A stretch of 64,000 bases of DNA, taken from contig JADJII010000003.1 in assembly GCA_016707075.1 (NCBI GenBank), positions 62,001-126,000 on the forward strand, given 5' to 3'. Below are positions 53,837-62,137 of this stretch, piece by piece. Both the position numbers and the translations under genes were made by a program. The notes under the pieces are model-generated. The model did not search any database, was not told where the DNA came from, and saw only the letters and a program-made list of their open reading frames with translations. Source of the stretch: Egaibacter danicus (lineage in GTDB: Bacteria; Pseudomonadota; Gammaproteobacteria; Burkholderiales; Burkholderiaceae_C). Position 1 is the stretch's first letter. Every line of letters starts with the position of its first letter.

Positions 53837-55699
53837 ATGTCATATCTTGTGCTCGCCAGAAAGTATCGCCCGAAGGATTTTGCCGGCATGGTGGGGCAGG
53901 AGCACGTGGTCCGGGCGCTGACAAATGCGCTGACGTCGCAGCGGCTGCACCATGCATACCTGTTTACCGGCACCCGGGGTGTTGGCAAAACGTCGGTGTC
54001 GCGCATTCTGGCCAAGTCGCTGAACTGTCTGGGTGCCGATGGCCAGGGAGGCATCACCGCCACACCGTGTGGGATGTGCCAGGCGTGTACGGACATCGAT
54101 TTGGGCCGGTTTGTGGATTACACCGAGCTCGATGCGGCTTCCAATCGGGGCGTGGATGAGGTGCAGGCTCTGCTGGAGCAGGCGGTCTATAAACCGGTGC
54201 AGGGGCGCTTCAAGGTCTTCATGATCGATGAGGTGCACATGCTCACCAATACGGCGTTCAACGCCATGTTGAAGACGCTGGAAGAGCCGCCGGACTATCT
54301 GAAATTTGTGCTGGCTACCACCGATCCACAGAAAGTCCCAGTGACGGTTCTTTCACGTTGTTTACAGTTCAATCTGCGCCCGATGGCGCCAGAGACCATC
54401 CGCGAGCACCTGATGCATGTGCTCGCCGACGAAGGTGTGACCGCAGATGCACAGTCTTTGCGGCTATTGGCCCGTGCGGCGCGAGGGTCCATGCGCGATG
54501 CGCTGTCACTGACCGATCAGGCGATTGCGTTTGGTGCGGGTGCGCTGGAAGAAGCCACAGTGCGCCAGATGCTGGGCAGCGTGGACCGCTCGTATGTATT
54601 TCAGCTGATTGAGGCGCTGGCGCAAGGCGACGGCAAGACGGTGGTGGAAACCTCCGAGCTGTTGCGCCTGAATGGGCTGAGCGCAGCGTCCACGCTGGAG
54701 GAAATGAGCACCGTGCTGCAGCGCATGGCGGTACTGCAGGCGGTACCCGCTGCCGTGGATGAGACTGATCCTGAAGCTGCCCAGATTGCGCGGCTGGCAG
54801 AGACCATGCCTGCCGATGAAACGCAATTGTTATACAGCCTGTGCCTGCACGGACGTGGCGAGCTGGGGCTGGCGCCTGATGACTACGCCGCCCTGACCAT
54901 GGTGCTGTTGCGGCTGCTGGCGTTCAAACCCGGCATGGCGGCAACGCCGAAGGCTGAAAAAAAAACTCTGATTGAGACCCGGCCACCGATTGTGCCGGCT
55001 GTGTCGGTTTCATCGGTAGCGAAGGTGCAGCCACCTGCTGTGGGCGCGAGACCGGGGATGCCCGAAAAGCCGCCTCAACCTGCCCCCTCCGTGCAGGCCA
55101 GCGGTCCTCCCGCAGGGCAGGTGTTGCACGTCGTGGCAGGGCTTGCTGGTTCTCCAGCGCGCGAGAACCCGCCAAATTTTGAGGAAAAAGAGGCTGTAGC
55201 CCTCGTCGAATATGCGCAACACGCTACAAAAGCTGTAGCAATACCGGTTCGGGTGCAGGCGGACTCACGCTCAGAGGTAGCGGCCGGCCAGTCTGCCGCT
55301 GCTACCCTGATTCCGACCGAAGAGGGAGATTTCTGGCATGCCACGGTGCAGCAGCTAATTGCCGAGGAAGCGATTACCGCGCTGGTTCGGGAACTGGCCT
55401 TGCAGTCGCAACTGGTGGCCCGCGATACCGACCAATGGTTGCTGCGGGTGGAACGCGAGTCGCTGAACCAGAGCGGTAGCCGCGAGCGGCTGTCGCAGGC
55501 TTTGCGCGCGGCAGGGCATGAGGTCGGGTTGGCGGTTGAAATCGGCCGTGTTACCGACAGCCCGGCCCGACGCAACGCGGCGCTGGCCGCCGAGAAGCAG
55601 CTGGCCGCTGAGCGAATCATTTTCGAAGACCCGTTTGTGCAGGCCATGATGCGGGATTTTGGGGCGAAAATCGTGCCCGGAACGATCAAGTCTGTTTGA
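53837..55699 (+). CDS. dnaX: DNA polymerase III subunits gamma/tau
   Basis: The clamp-loader ATPase, 620 residues. It has VGQEHVVRAL, Walker A GTRGVGKTSVS, zinc cysteines around PCGMCQAC, ELDAASNRGVDEVQ, Walker B VFMIDEVHML and the sensor TTDPQKVPVTVLSRC. The proline-rich linker is followed by the tau-specific alpha-binding domain. Residues 452-468 in the linker (EAVALVEYAQHATKAVA) are an in-frame copy of the 49-bp element. I could not locate an obvious gamma frameshift site beyond an A-run at 54959-54965, where AAAAAAA follows GCTG. Confidence 0.95.
   Translation: MSYLVLARKYRPKDFAGMVGQEHVVRALTNALTSQRLHHAYLFTGTRGVGKTSVSRILAKSLNCLGADGQGGITATPCGMCQACTDIDLGRFVDYTELDAASNRGVDEVQALLEQAVYKPVQGRFKVFMIDEVHMLTNTAFNAMLKTLEEPPDYLKFVLATTDPQKVPVTVLSRCLQFNLRPMAPETIREHLMHVLADEGVTADAQSLRLLARAARGSMRDALSLTDQAIAFGAGALEEATVRQMLGSVDRSYVFQLIEALAQGDGKTVVETSELLRLNGLSAASTLEEMSTVLQRMAVLQAVPAAVDETDPEAAQIARLAETMPADETQLLYSLCLHGRGELGLAPDDYAALTMVLLRLLAFKPGMAATPKAEKKTLIETRPPIVPAVSVSSVAKVQPPAVGARPGMPEKPPQPAPSVQASGPPAGQVLHVVAGLAGSPARENPPNFEEKEAVALVEYAQHATKAVAIPVRVQADSRSEVAAGQSAAATLIPTEEGDFWHATVQQLIAEEAITALVRELALQSQLVARDTDQWLLRVERESLNQSGSRERLSQALRAAGHEVGLAVEIGRVTDSPARRNAALAAEKQLAAERIIFEDPFVQAMMRDFGAKIVPGTIKSV
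55190..55238 (+). repeat. 49-bp dispersed element, copy F (inside dnaX)
   Basis: It matches at GTAGCCCTCGTCGAATATGC and the terminal GTAG, with an A-run upstream. It is read in phase 1 and gives AVALVEYAQHATKAV, closely matching copy A's peptide. It sits in the flexible linker of tau. Confidence 0.88.
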
Positions 55700-55736
55700 T
55701 CTCGCTTTTATTTCAAAACTGAACGCAAGGACAACC

Positions 55737-56069
55737 ATGTTCAACAAAGGACAACTCGCCGGCCTGATGAAGCAGGCCCAGGCGATGCAGGACAACATGA
55801 AGAAGGCCCAGGACGAGCTGGGCAATATCGAAGTGACCGGTGAATCAGGCGCCGGTCTGGTCAAAGTGGTGATGACCTGCAAACACGACGTGCGCCGCGT
55901 CACCATTGACCCCAGTCTGCTGGCTGACGACAAGGACATGCTGGAAGACCTGGTGGCGGCTGCGTTCAACGCAGCGGTGCGCAAGGCGGAAGAGACTTCT
56001 CAGGAAAAAATGGGCAAACTCACGGCCGGCATGCCGGGCCTGCCCGGCGGCATGAAGTTTCCTTTCTGA
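55737..56069 (+). CDS. ybaB: YbaB/EbfC nucleoid-associated protein
   Basis: A 110-residue YbaB family DNA-binding protein with the core GLMKQAQAMQDNMKKAQDEL and VTGESGAGLVKVVMTCKHDV. The tail is rich in Gly and Pro (MPGLPGGMKFPF). It lies between dnaX and recR as in most proteobacteria. The ATG at 55737 (MFNKGQLAGL) is preferred to a frame starting within dnaX. Confidence 0.95.
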   Translation: MFNKGQLAGLMKQAQAMQDNMKKAQDELGNIEVTGESGAGLVKVVMTCKHDVRRVTIDPSLLADDKDMLEDLVAAAFNAAVRKAEETSQEKMGKLTAGMPGLPGGMKFPF

Positions 56070-56109
56070 TGCGCCCGGCGAACTCTGGCGTGCCCGACCG
56101 GCTGACGGC

Positions 56110-56700
56110 GTGACGGACTCCAATTCGCTGGAAGGGCTGGTTCAGGCCCTGCGCCGTTTGCCTGGTGTGGGGGTGAAATCTGCCTCGCGCATGGCGTTTC
56201 ATTTGCTGCAACATGATCGGGAAGGAGCCCGGACACTCTCACGCGCCCTGCAGCATGCGGTGGACAGTGTGAAGCATTGCGAGCGGTGCCATACGTTCAC
56301 GGAAAGCCAGTTGTGCAGCACCTGTGTGGACCCGCGGCGCGACCCGTCCAAGCTGTGTGTGGTGGAAACGCCGGCTGATCAATCAGCGGTGGAGCGTACG
56401 GGCGCCTACAAGGGTTTGTATTTCGTGCTGATGGGCAAGCTCAGTCCGCTGGACGGCATTGGACCCAAAGACATTGGGCTGAAGAAACTATTTGACCGAG
56501 CTACTGACGGTACCGTGCGCGAAGTGATTCTGGCAACGAATTTCACCGCCGAAGGCGAGGCCACGGCGCATGTGATCGGTGAAGCCCTGAAGGCCCGTGG
56601 CCTGCAGACCACACGGCTGGCCCGAGGTGTGCCCGTGGGCAGCGAATTGGAGTATGTTGACTTGGGTACCATCGCGCACGCGCTGGTGGATCGTCGATAA
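56110..56700 (+). CDS. recR: Recombination mediator RecR
   Basis: RecR (196 residues) works with RecO and RecF to load RecA on gaps. A helix-hairpin-helix (LRRLPGVGVKSASRMAFHLL) is followed by the zinc finger CERCHTFTESQLCSTC and a Toprim domain (VVETPADQSAVERTGAYKG). The C-terminal ARGVPVGSELEYVDLGTIAHA is typical. The start is a GTG at 56110; no ATG fits. Confidence 0.95.
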   Translation: MTDSNSLEGLVQALRRLPGVGVKSASRMAFHLLQHDREGARTLSRALQHAVDSVKHCERCHTFTESQLCSTCVDPRRDPSKLCVVETPADQSAVERTGAYKGLYFVLMGKLSPLDGIGPKDIGLKKLFDRATDGTVREVILATNFTAEGEATAHVIGEALKARGLQTTRLARGVPVGSELEYVDLGTIAHALVDRR

Positions 56701-56746
56701 TTTTGCGCAATTCACGGATGAACTGATTTTTTTTGCTGAATTACCC

Positions 56747-57160
56747 ATGACTTTTGTCTACTTCACCATGGCTTACTGGTGCGTACTGGTTGCAGCCTTG
56801 TTGCCCCTGGTTTGCGCCGGTATTGCCAAGGCAGGCATGTTCGGAAAATCCCGCCGCGAAGGGGGCTTCGACAACCACAACCCGCGAGCTTGGCTGGCCA
56901 GCCAGACTGATTGGCGAGCCCGTGCAAATGCTGCCCAGGCCAACAGCTTTGAAGCGTTTCCCTTCTTCGCGGCAGCCGTCATCATTGCGCACCAGCTTGG
57001 CGCGGCTCAGGGACCGCTGGATGCGCTGGCCTTTCTGTTTGTGGTGCTGCGTCTCGTGTACATCATGATGTACGTGGCCGACTCTGCCACCATCCGCTCC
57101 ATCATATGGGTGCTGGCACTGGCTGTGAATATCGGGATCATGTTCGTCGGCTATCGCTGA
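56747..57160 (+). CDS. MAPEG family membrane protein
   Basis: A 137-residue four-helix protein of the MAPEG (glutathione S-transferase-like) family. Typical stretches are NPRAWLASQTDWRARANAAQ and NSFEAFPFFAAAVIIAHQLG, then RLVYIMMYVADSATIRSI. Bacterial members are often uncharacterised. The ATG at 56747 follows recR by 46 bases. Confidence 0.87.
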   Translation: MTFVYFTMAYWCVLVAALLPLVCAGIAKAGMFGKSRREGGFDNHNPRAWLASQTDWRARANAAQANSFEAFPFFAAAVIIAHQLGAAQGPLDALAFLFVVLRLVYIMMYVADSATIRSIIWVLALAVNIGIMFVGYR

Positions 57161-57188
57161 ACTTCTACTGACTACTGCCTAAGTACAA

Positions 57189-57221
57189 ACCCGCTCGGGA
57201 AGTTCCTGATGCGGGTATTTT
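57189..57221 (+). terminator. Possible terminator after the dnaX-recR-MAPEG block
   Basis: ACCCGC (57189-57194) pairs with GCGGGT (57211-57216), with a smaller internal stem (GGAA/TTCC), then ATTTT. The stem is short. Confidence 0.5.
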
Positions 57222-57277
57222 GTGGGCTTGGTACGCTTGCTGCATAACAGCAATAAACAGTCAAACAAGGGATCGGT

Positions 57278-58324
57278 ATGCGGCAGATGTCCATGAGTCG
57301 GCGAAGGTTCACCTCCGCATTGGGGTTGGCGGCAGCCTGTCTGGCTGCACAGGACCTCAGAGCTCAGACGCGGTCGGAAAAAGTGAAGGTTTCCATTTCG
57401 GTAGGTGGAAAAGGGGCCTTTTATGCACTGCCACTGACGATTGCCGAGCAACTGGGATTTTTTAGGGCTGAAGGGCTTGATGTCACCATCACCGATTTTC
57501 CAGGCGGTGCCCAGGCACTGCAGTCCGTGCTGGAAGGTGGGGGCGATGTGGTGAGCGGCGCGTTTGAGCACACCATCGCCCTGCAAGGCAGAAACCAGTT
57601 TTTTCAGGCGTTTGTGCTGCAGGGGCGTGCTCCCCAGATTGCGTTGGGCGTATCGCGCAAGACATTGCCGGCCTACAGGGGGCCTGCCGACCTGCGTGGC
57701 AAAAAGATTGGCGTCTCCGCGCCGGGTTCGTCCACCAACATGGTGGCCAGCCTGGTGCTCTCACGCTACGGAATCAAACCCGGTGAGGTGACTTTTATAG
57801 GTGTTGGCACGGGTGCGAGTGCTCTGGCGGCGATACGGTCCGGGCAGATTGACGTCCTGAGCAGTTCGGACCCGGTGATGACGATGCTGGAGCAAAAGGG
57901 CGAGATTCGGGTGATCGCTGACACGCGTACGCTCAAGGGTACGGTTGAGGTGTTTGGCGGGGCCATGCCTGCCGGGTGCCTGTATGCCCCCCTGGCGTTT
58001 CTGGAAAAGAACCCCAACACGGCTCAAGCGCTGGCGAATGCCATTGTTCACAGTTTGAAGTGGCTGCAAACTGCCGGGCCCAGTGATCTGATCAAAACCG
58101 TACCCGAGGCCTATTTGCTGGGTGACCGTGGCCTGTATCTCGCGTCGTTTGACAAGGTGCGCGAGGCCATCGCTCTGGATGGCTTGATTCCGGAGGACGG
58201 GGCAAAGGTTGCGCTGAAGGCGCTGACCAGTTTTGAGCCCACCCTGAAAGCCGACAAGATTGATCTGGCAAAGACATTTACCAACGAATTTGCCCGTAAA
58301 GCCAAAGCCAAATTCAAGGCCTAG
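57278..58324 (+). CDS. Tat-exported NMT1/SsuA-like substrate-binding protein
   Basis: A 348-residue ABC-type periplasmic binding protein of the nitrate/sulfonate/thiamine-precursor class. The N terminus MSRRRFTSALGLAAACLAAQ is a twin-arginine signal ending near LRAQ. Mature features are YALPLTIAEQLGFFRAEGLDV, FPGGAQALQSVLEGGGDVV and KKIGVSAPGSSTNM. No permease or ATPase gene is adjacent, so it is an orphan or works with a distant transporter; the ligand is unknown. Confidence 0.85.
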   Translation: MRQMSMSRRRFTSALGLAAACLAAQDLRAQTRSEKVKVSISVGGKGAFYALPLTIAEQLGFFRAEGLDVTITDFPGGAQALQSVLEGGGDVVSGAFEHTIALQGRNQFFQAFVLQGRAPQIALGVSRKTLPAYRGPADLRGKKIGVSAPGSSTNMVASLVLSRYGIKPGEVTFIGVGTGASALAAIRSGQIDVLSSSDPVMTMLEQKGEIRVIADTRTLKGTVEVFGGAMPAGCLYAPLAFLEKNPNTAQALANAIVHSLKWLQTAGPSDLIKTVPEAYLLGDRGLYLASFDKVREAIALDGLIPEDGAKVALKALTSFEPTLKADKIDLAKTFTNEFARKAKAKFKA

Positions 58325-58345
58325 CCCGATTCCTGCTCCTATTTG

Positions 58346-58394
58346 CTATCAAAATAGCAGCTATCCACGCATATTTTGCAAGGGCTGGAGTGCT
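58346..58394 (-). repeat. 49-bp dispersed element, copy H (intergenic)
   Basis: On the minus strand it reads CACTCCAGCCCTTG, AAAATATGCGTGGATAGCTG and ends GATAG. The GCTATTTTGATAGC hairpin is perfect. It lies between two convergent genes, two bases from the mltD stop. Confidence 0.88.
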
Positions 58395-58396
58395 AT

Positions 58397-59953
58397 TTAC
58401 TTGCGTTTTTTCTTCTGAATCACGACTGCACGGCGCACCGGCTTGATTGTCTGGGTGTTGCTTGTGGTTGACTTGATCCGGGCGACTTGCTTTGCACGGA
58501 CAGGCAGGTAAACCACGATCTGCTGACCCACTTTGAATGCGGCCGAACTGGCAACCTTGTTCCACTCTGCCACGCTGGAAACGCTGAGGTTATAGCGTTT
58601 GGCGATGGAGGCTACGGATTCACCCTTGCGGGCCTTCAGGGTGCTGCGACGCAGAACCACCTCCGGTGCCAGTGCCATATGACCGTTGTCTGCAACCTGT
58701 TCCGAAACATCTTTGGAAGTGCCCTCCGAGCGCGGCACCAACAATGTGGACCCGACCTTGATCAGCATCCGCGGAGGAATGTTGTTGACCTCCCGGAGGT
58801 GGCCCTCATGCATGCCAACACGTTTGGCTGCATCAGCCACTTTCATGGTGGACGGAGCCGTCCAGGCGGTCCAACTGGCCAGACGGCTATTTCCGCGCGC
58901 CTTGAGGTTGGTCTCGAAGATGATGGCGTTATCCCAGGGAAGCAGGATCTGCGGTGTGCCTGCCGCCAGAATGACCGGCCGGCTGGCAGAGGGGTTCAGT
59001 GCCTTGAAATCCTCCAACGGAATCTCGGCCAGCTGGGCTGCCAGTGCAACGTCCAGATCACGCGTGATATCCACCGACTGGAAGTAGGGGTGATTGGGGA
59101 TATCAGGTAACTGGGCGTTGAAGGACTGCGGGGTGGCGACGATGTTTTTGACCGCCTGAAGCTTGGGCACATACAGACGGGTTTCTGCAGGCATGCTCAG
59201 GTCGGCATAGGACGTACCCAGACCTGCGCGCTTGTTCTTGGCGATGGCCCGCGTGACACTTCCTTCACCCCAGTTGTAGGCCGCGAGAGCCAGGTGCCAG
59301 TCACCGAACATGCCGTGCAGCTTTTGCAGATAGTCCAGCGCGGCCCGCGTTGACGCGAGCACGTCGCGCCGGTCGTCACGAAAGACGTTCTGCTTGAGTT
59401 CGAAGTACTTCCCGGTGCTGGGCATGAACTGCCACATGCCGGCGGCCTTGGCGCTGGAAACGGCCTGCGGGTTGAACGCACTTTCGATGAAGGGTAGCAA
59501 GGCGAGCTCCGTGGGCATGTCACGTCGCTCCAGTTCCTCAACGATATGGAACAGGTATTTGCGCGAGCGCTCCGTCATTCGCAGGATGTAATCGGGGCGG
59601 CTCACGTACCACTGCTCGCGGTCATGCACCAAGTCATGCTCCAGATCGGGCATGGCAAATCCCTGACGGATGCGTGCCCACAAATCTGCGGGAGGCTCCA
59701 GCGTCGCGACGGTGCGGCTGCTGATCTGGCCGTTCGCAACATTCTGAAGGGGGCCGGTTGACTGCGAGCCGGTCATGGCCAAGTCTGGAGGGATGGCCGG
59801 TACCGTGCGGGCTGCTGGCAAACCAGGTGTCACAACGGCCGCACTGTTGCTTTGCGCGCTTGGGCTGGCGTCTGCGGGGCTGCCGGGCGTGGTGGTGGCG
59901 CAGCCAGTCAGCCAGAACAAAGCGGACAGGCACAGAATGCGAAAATAAGTCAT
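58397..59953 (-). CDS. mltD: Membrane-bound lytic murein transglycosylase D
   Basis: A 518-residue lipoprotein that cleaves peptidoglycan. The signal peptide ends in a lipobox (FWLTGCATT). The SLT domain has the catalytic Glu in PFIESAFNPQAVSSAKAAG and then WQFMPSTGKYF. Two LysM modules follow (around MHEGHLREVNNIPPRMLIKVG and SVASIAKRYNLSVSSVAEWN), and the tail is basic. The ATG at 59953 shares a base with the gloB stop (TGATG); an ATG six codons upstream at 59971 is an alternative. Confidence 0.93.
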   Translation of the reverse strand: MTYFRILCLSALFWLTGCATTTPGSPADASPSAQSNSAAVVTPGLPAARTVPAIPPDLAMTGSQSTGPLQNVANGQISSRTVATLEPPADLWARIRQGFAMPDLEHDLVHDREQWYVSRPDYILRMTERSRKYLFHIVEELERRDMPTELALLPFIESAFNPQAVSSAKAAGMWQFMPSTGKYFELKQNVFRDDRRDVLASTRAALDYLQKLHGMFGDWHLALAAYNWGEGSVTRAIAKNKRAGLGTSYADLSMPAETRLYVPKLQAVKNIVATPQSFNAQLPDIPNHPYFQSVDITRDLDVALAAQLAEIPLEDFKALNPSASRPVILAAGTPQILLPWDNAIIFETNLKARGNSRLASWTAWTAPSTMKVADAAKRVGMHEGHLREVNNIPPRMLIKVGSTLLVPRSEGTSKDVSEQVADNGHMALAPEVVLRRSTLKARKGESVASIAKRYNLSVSSVAEWNKVASSAAFKVGQQIVVYLPVRAKQVARIKSTTSNTQTIKPVRRAVVIQKKKRK

Positions 59954-60720
59954 CAGAAGTTGTTTTTCCATTCGCGGATAGCCGCAAAAACCGCCACTTC
60001 ATCCCGTTCTTCAGCCTGCCGCGCCACAGCCTGAGCCACGACAGCGGGTTGGCGCGTGCGCAAAAACGGGTTGATCTGAAGTTCCTTTGCGATGGAAGAG
60101 GGCAGGGTAGGTTGTCCTTTTGACCGTTGCGCCTCGCACCAGGCACTATATTGGTTCAAATCTGCGTTGCGAGGTTCCACGGCTCGCGCAAATTTCAGGT
60201 TGGACAGCGTGTATTCATGCGTGCAACAGACACGTGTGTTGCCTGGCAAGGCGGCCAGCGAGTCCAGCGAGGCCAGCATTTGGGCAGGGGTACCTTCGAA
60301 AAGTCGTCCACAACCACCCGAAAACAGGGTGTCGCCGCAAAACAGCAGCGGTGCGCCATCCATCGATTGGCAGAAGTAGGCAATGTGCCCGGATGTGTGG
60401 CCTGGTACGTCCATGACGGAGAACGTCAGGCCCAGTTCAACCACCGTGTCTCCGTGGTGCAGGCGCAGCAACGGCTCGGGAATGCGCTCGCGCGCTGGCC
60501 CCCAGACCCGTGCACCAGTAGCTTCACGCAGGACATCAACGCCCCCGACGTGGTCGGCGTGATGATGCGTGACTAGAATCGCGTCCAGCTGCAGGCCGTA
60601 TTGCTGCAGGGCGCTCAAAACAGGTTGGGCGTCGCCCGGGTCTACAACAATCGCATGGTGGCCACTGTGCAGCAGCCAGATGTAGTTGTCGGTAAAAGCA
60701 GGAAGCGGAATCAGATTCAT
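59953..60720 (-). CDS. gloB: Hydroxyacylglutathione hydrolase (glyoxalase II)
   Basis: A 255-residue metallo-beta-lactamase-fold enzyme that hydrolyses S-lactoylglutathione. The zinc motif is VTHHHADHVGG, with further ligands in VPGHTSGHIAYF and LFCGDTLFSGGCGRLFEG, and TRVCCTHEYTLSNLKFA. It is followed by mltD with an overlap. Its start codon shares bases with the divergent methyltransferase start in one CATG. Confidence 0.95.
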   Translation of the reverse strand: MNLIPLPAFTDNYIWLLHSGHHAIVVDPGDAQPVLSALQQYGLQLDAILVTHHHADHVGGVDVLREATGARVWGPARERIPEPLLRLHHGDTVVELGLTFSVMDVPGHTSGHIAYFCQSMDGAPLLFCGDTLFSGGCGRLFEGTPAQMLASLDSLAALPGNTRVCCTHEYTLSNLKFARAVEPRNADLNQYSAWCEAQRSKGQPTLPSSIAKELQINPFLRTRQPAVVAQAVARQAEERDEVAVFAAIREWKNNF

Positions 60721-61555
60721 GAGCAGTCAAATTATAGGTTTGCAGGACTGGTTTCAGACACCGCCGGGTCGCTACCTGCTCGATTGGGAGCGCATTCAGC
60801 TGGATGCGGCTGTAGCCGACATTTTTGGATACCATGCCTTGCAGCTGGGTTTGCCTGAAATCGACGCGCTACAGGCCAACCGCATGCCCCATCGATGGCT
60901 GGCCTCTGGCACTTCACAAGGCCGGGAACTTCAACAGGATGGCCGTGATGTACCTGCGACCACTCAAGGAGTCTCAGCGGCGCTGGTGACTGACTTTACT
61001 GCGCTGCCGTTTCCCCAAAGCAGCCTCGACCTGGTGGTGCTGCCCCATGCACTGGAGCTACACCCCGATCCGCATGCCACGCTGCGGGAGGTGGAGCGCG
61101 TGCTGGTGCCCGAAGGTCGGGTGGTCATTTGCGGCTTGAACCCGGCCAGCCTGTGGGGGTTGCGTCAGCGTCGGGGCCATTTGTATCAGCGAATGGGTTT
61201 TGGCGAACTGTATTTGCCGCAGGCGGGTGAATTCATCGGCTACTGGCGCCTGCGTGACTGGTTGCGCCTGTTGAGCTTCGAGGTCGAATCGGGGCATTTC
61301 GGGTGTTATCGCCCTGCGGTACGCAGTCAAAAATGGCTGGATCGCTATTCGTGGATGGATGCGGTGGGAGACCGCTGGTGGCCCATTTTGGGCGCGGTGT
61401 ATTGCCTCGTGGCGGTTAAACGGGTGCGCGGCATGCGATTGCTTGAACCCGCCTGGAGAATCAGTAAAAGCGTTGCGGGCAAGCCGGTTTCCGTAGCGAA
61501 CCAGGTTCGCAAAATCGAACCATCTGGCTGGATGAATGACAAGGAACGAGTTTGA
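60719..61555 (+). CDS. SAM-dependent methyltransferase (class I)
   Basis: A 278-residue methyltransferase of the type found between gloB and rnhA in many betaproteobacteria. Recognisable parts are PHALELHPDPHATLREVERVL and EGRVVICGLNPASLWGLRQ; the glycine-rich SAM loop is poorly conserved. The ATG at 60719 (MSSQIIGLQDWFQ) overlaps the gloB ATG on the opposite strand; a frame open 11 codons further up lies in gloB. The stop overlaps rnhA. Confidence 0.85.
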   Translation: MSSQIIGLQDWFQTPPGRYLLDWERIQLDAAVADIFGYHALQLGLPEIDALQANRMPHRWLASGTSQGRELQQDGRDVPATTQGVSAALVTDFTALPFPQSSLDLVVLPHALELHPDPHATLREVERVLVPEGRVVICGLNPASLWGLRQRRGHLYQRMGFGELYLPQAGEFIGYWRLRDWLRLLSFEVESGHFGCYRPAVRSQKWLDRYSWMDAVGDRWWPILGAVYCLVAVKRVRGMRLLEPAWRISKSVAGKPVSVANQVRKIEPSGWMNDKERV

Positions 61556-62001
61556 ACCACGTTGAAATTTATACAGATGGTGCCTGTAAAGGCAACCCGG
61601 GACCGGGTGGCTGGGGCGTCTGGCTCAAGCACGGCCACGTTCACAAGGAGTTGTTTGGAGGGGAGCTCAATACCACCAACAACCGCATGGAATTGACAGC
61701 CGTGATAAAGGCATTGCACGCGTTGAAACGCCCTTGTGCGGTGACGCTGTACCTGGACAGCGAATATGTGCGCAAAGGCATCACGGAGTGGATTCAGGGC
61801 TGGAAGGCTCGGGGTTGGCGGACGGCAGCCAGACAGCCGGTGAAAAATGTCGAGCTGTGGCAGCAGCTGGATGCCCTGGTGGCCTCTTCAGGGCACAAGA
61901 TTGAATGGCGGTGGGTCAAGGGGCATGCCGGTGACCCGGGCAATGAGCGGGCGGATGCACTGGCGAATCGGGGTGTTGAAAAAGCCCTGGGTCGTACGTA
62001 A
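61552..62001 (+). CDS. rnhA: Ribonuclease HI
   Basis: A 149-residue RNase HI that cuts RNA in RNA-DNA hybrids. The D-E-D-H-D active site is seen in VEIYTDGACKGNPGPGGWG, NNRMELTAVIKAL, LYLDSEYVRKGI and WVKGHAGDPGNERADALA. The start is a TTG at 61552 that overlaps the methyltransferase stop (TTGA), with AAGGAACGAG upstream. With the rnhB tail at the left edge, the organism has both RNase H types. Confidence 0.96.
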   Translation: MNHVEIYTDGACKGNPGPGGWGVWLKHGHVHKELFGGELNTTNNRMELTAVIKALHALKRPCAVTLYLDSEYVRKGITEWIQGWKARGWRTAARQPVKNVELWQQLDALVASSGHKIEWRWVKGHAGDPGNERADALANRGVEKALGRT

Positions 62002-62137
62002 AAGCTGGTTGTAAAGTTCCGGTAAAGGACTTGACCAGGAGTCCGGGATTCCTCGTGGCGTTGCACTGGATTGCGGGCGTCCTGATACATTCACGAGTCG
62101 GTTGGCGCCTCAACAATCACATAAGAGCAGACTTTCA

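Noticed and set aside
54955..54970. Programmed frameshift site in dnaX producing gamma
   Set aside because: An A-run is present, but no convincing slippery heptamer with a downstream stem and early stop was identified by eye.
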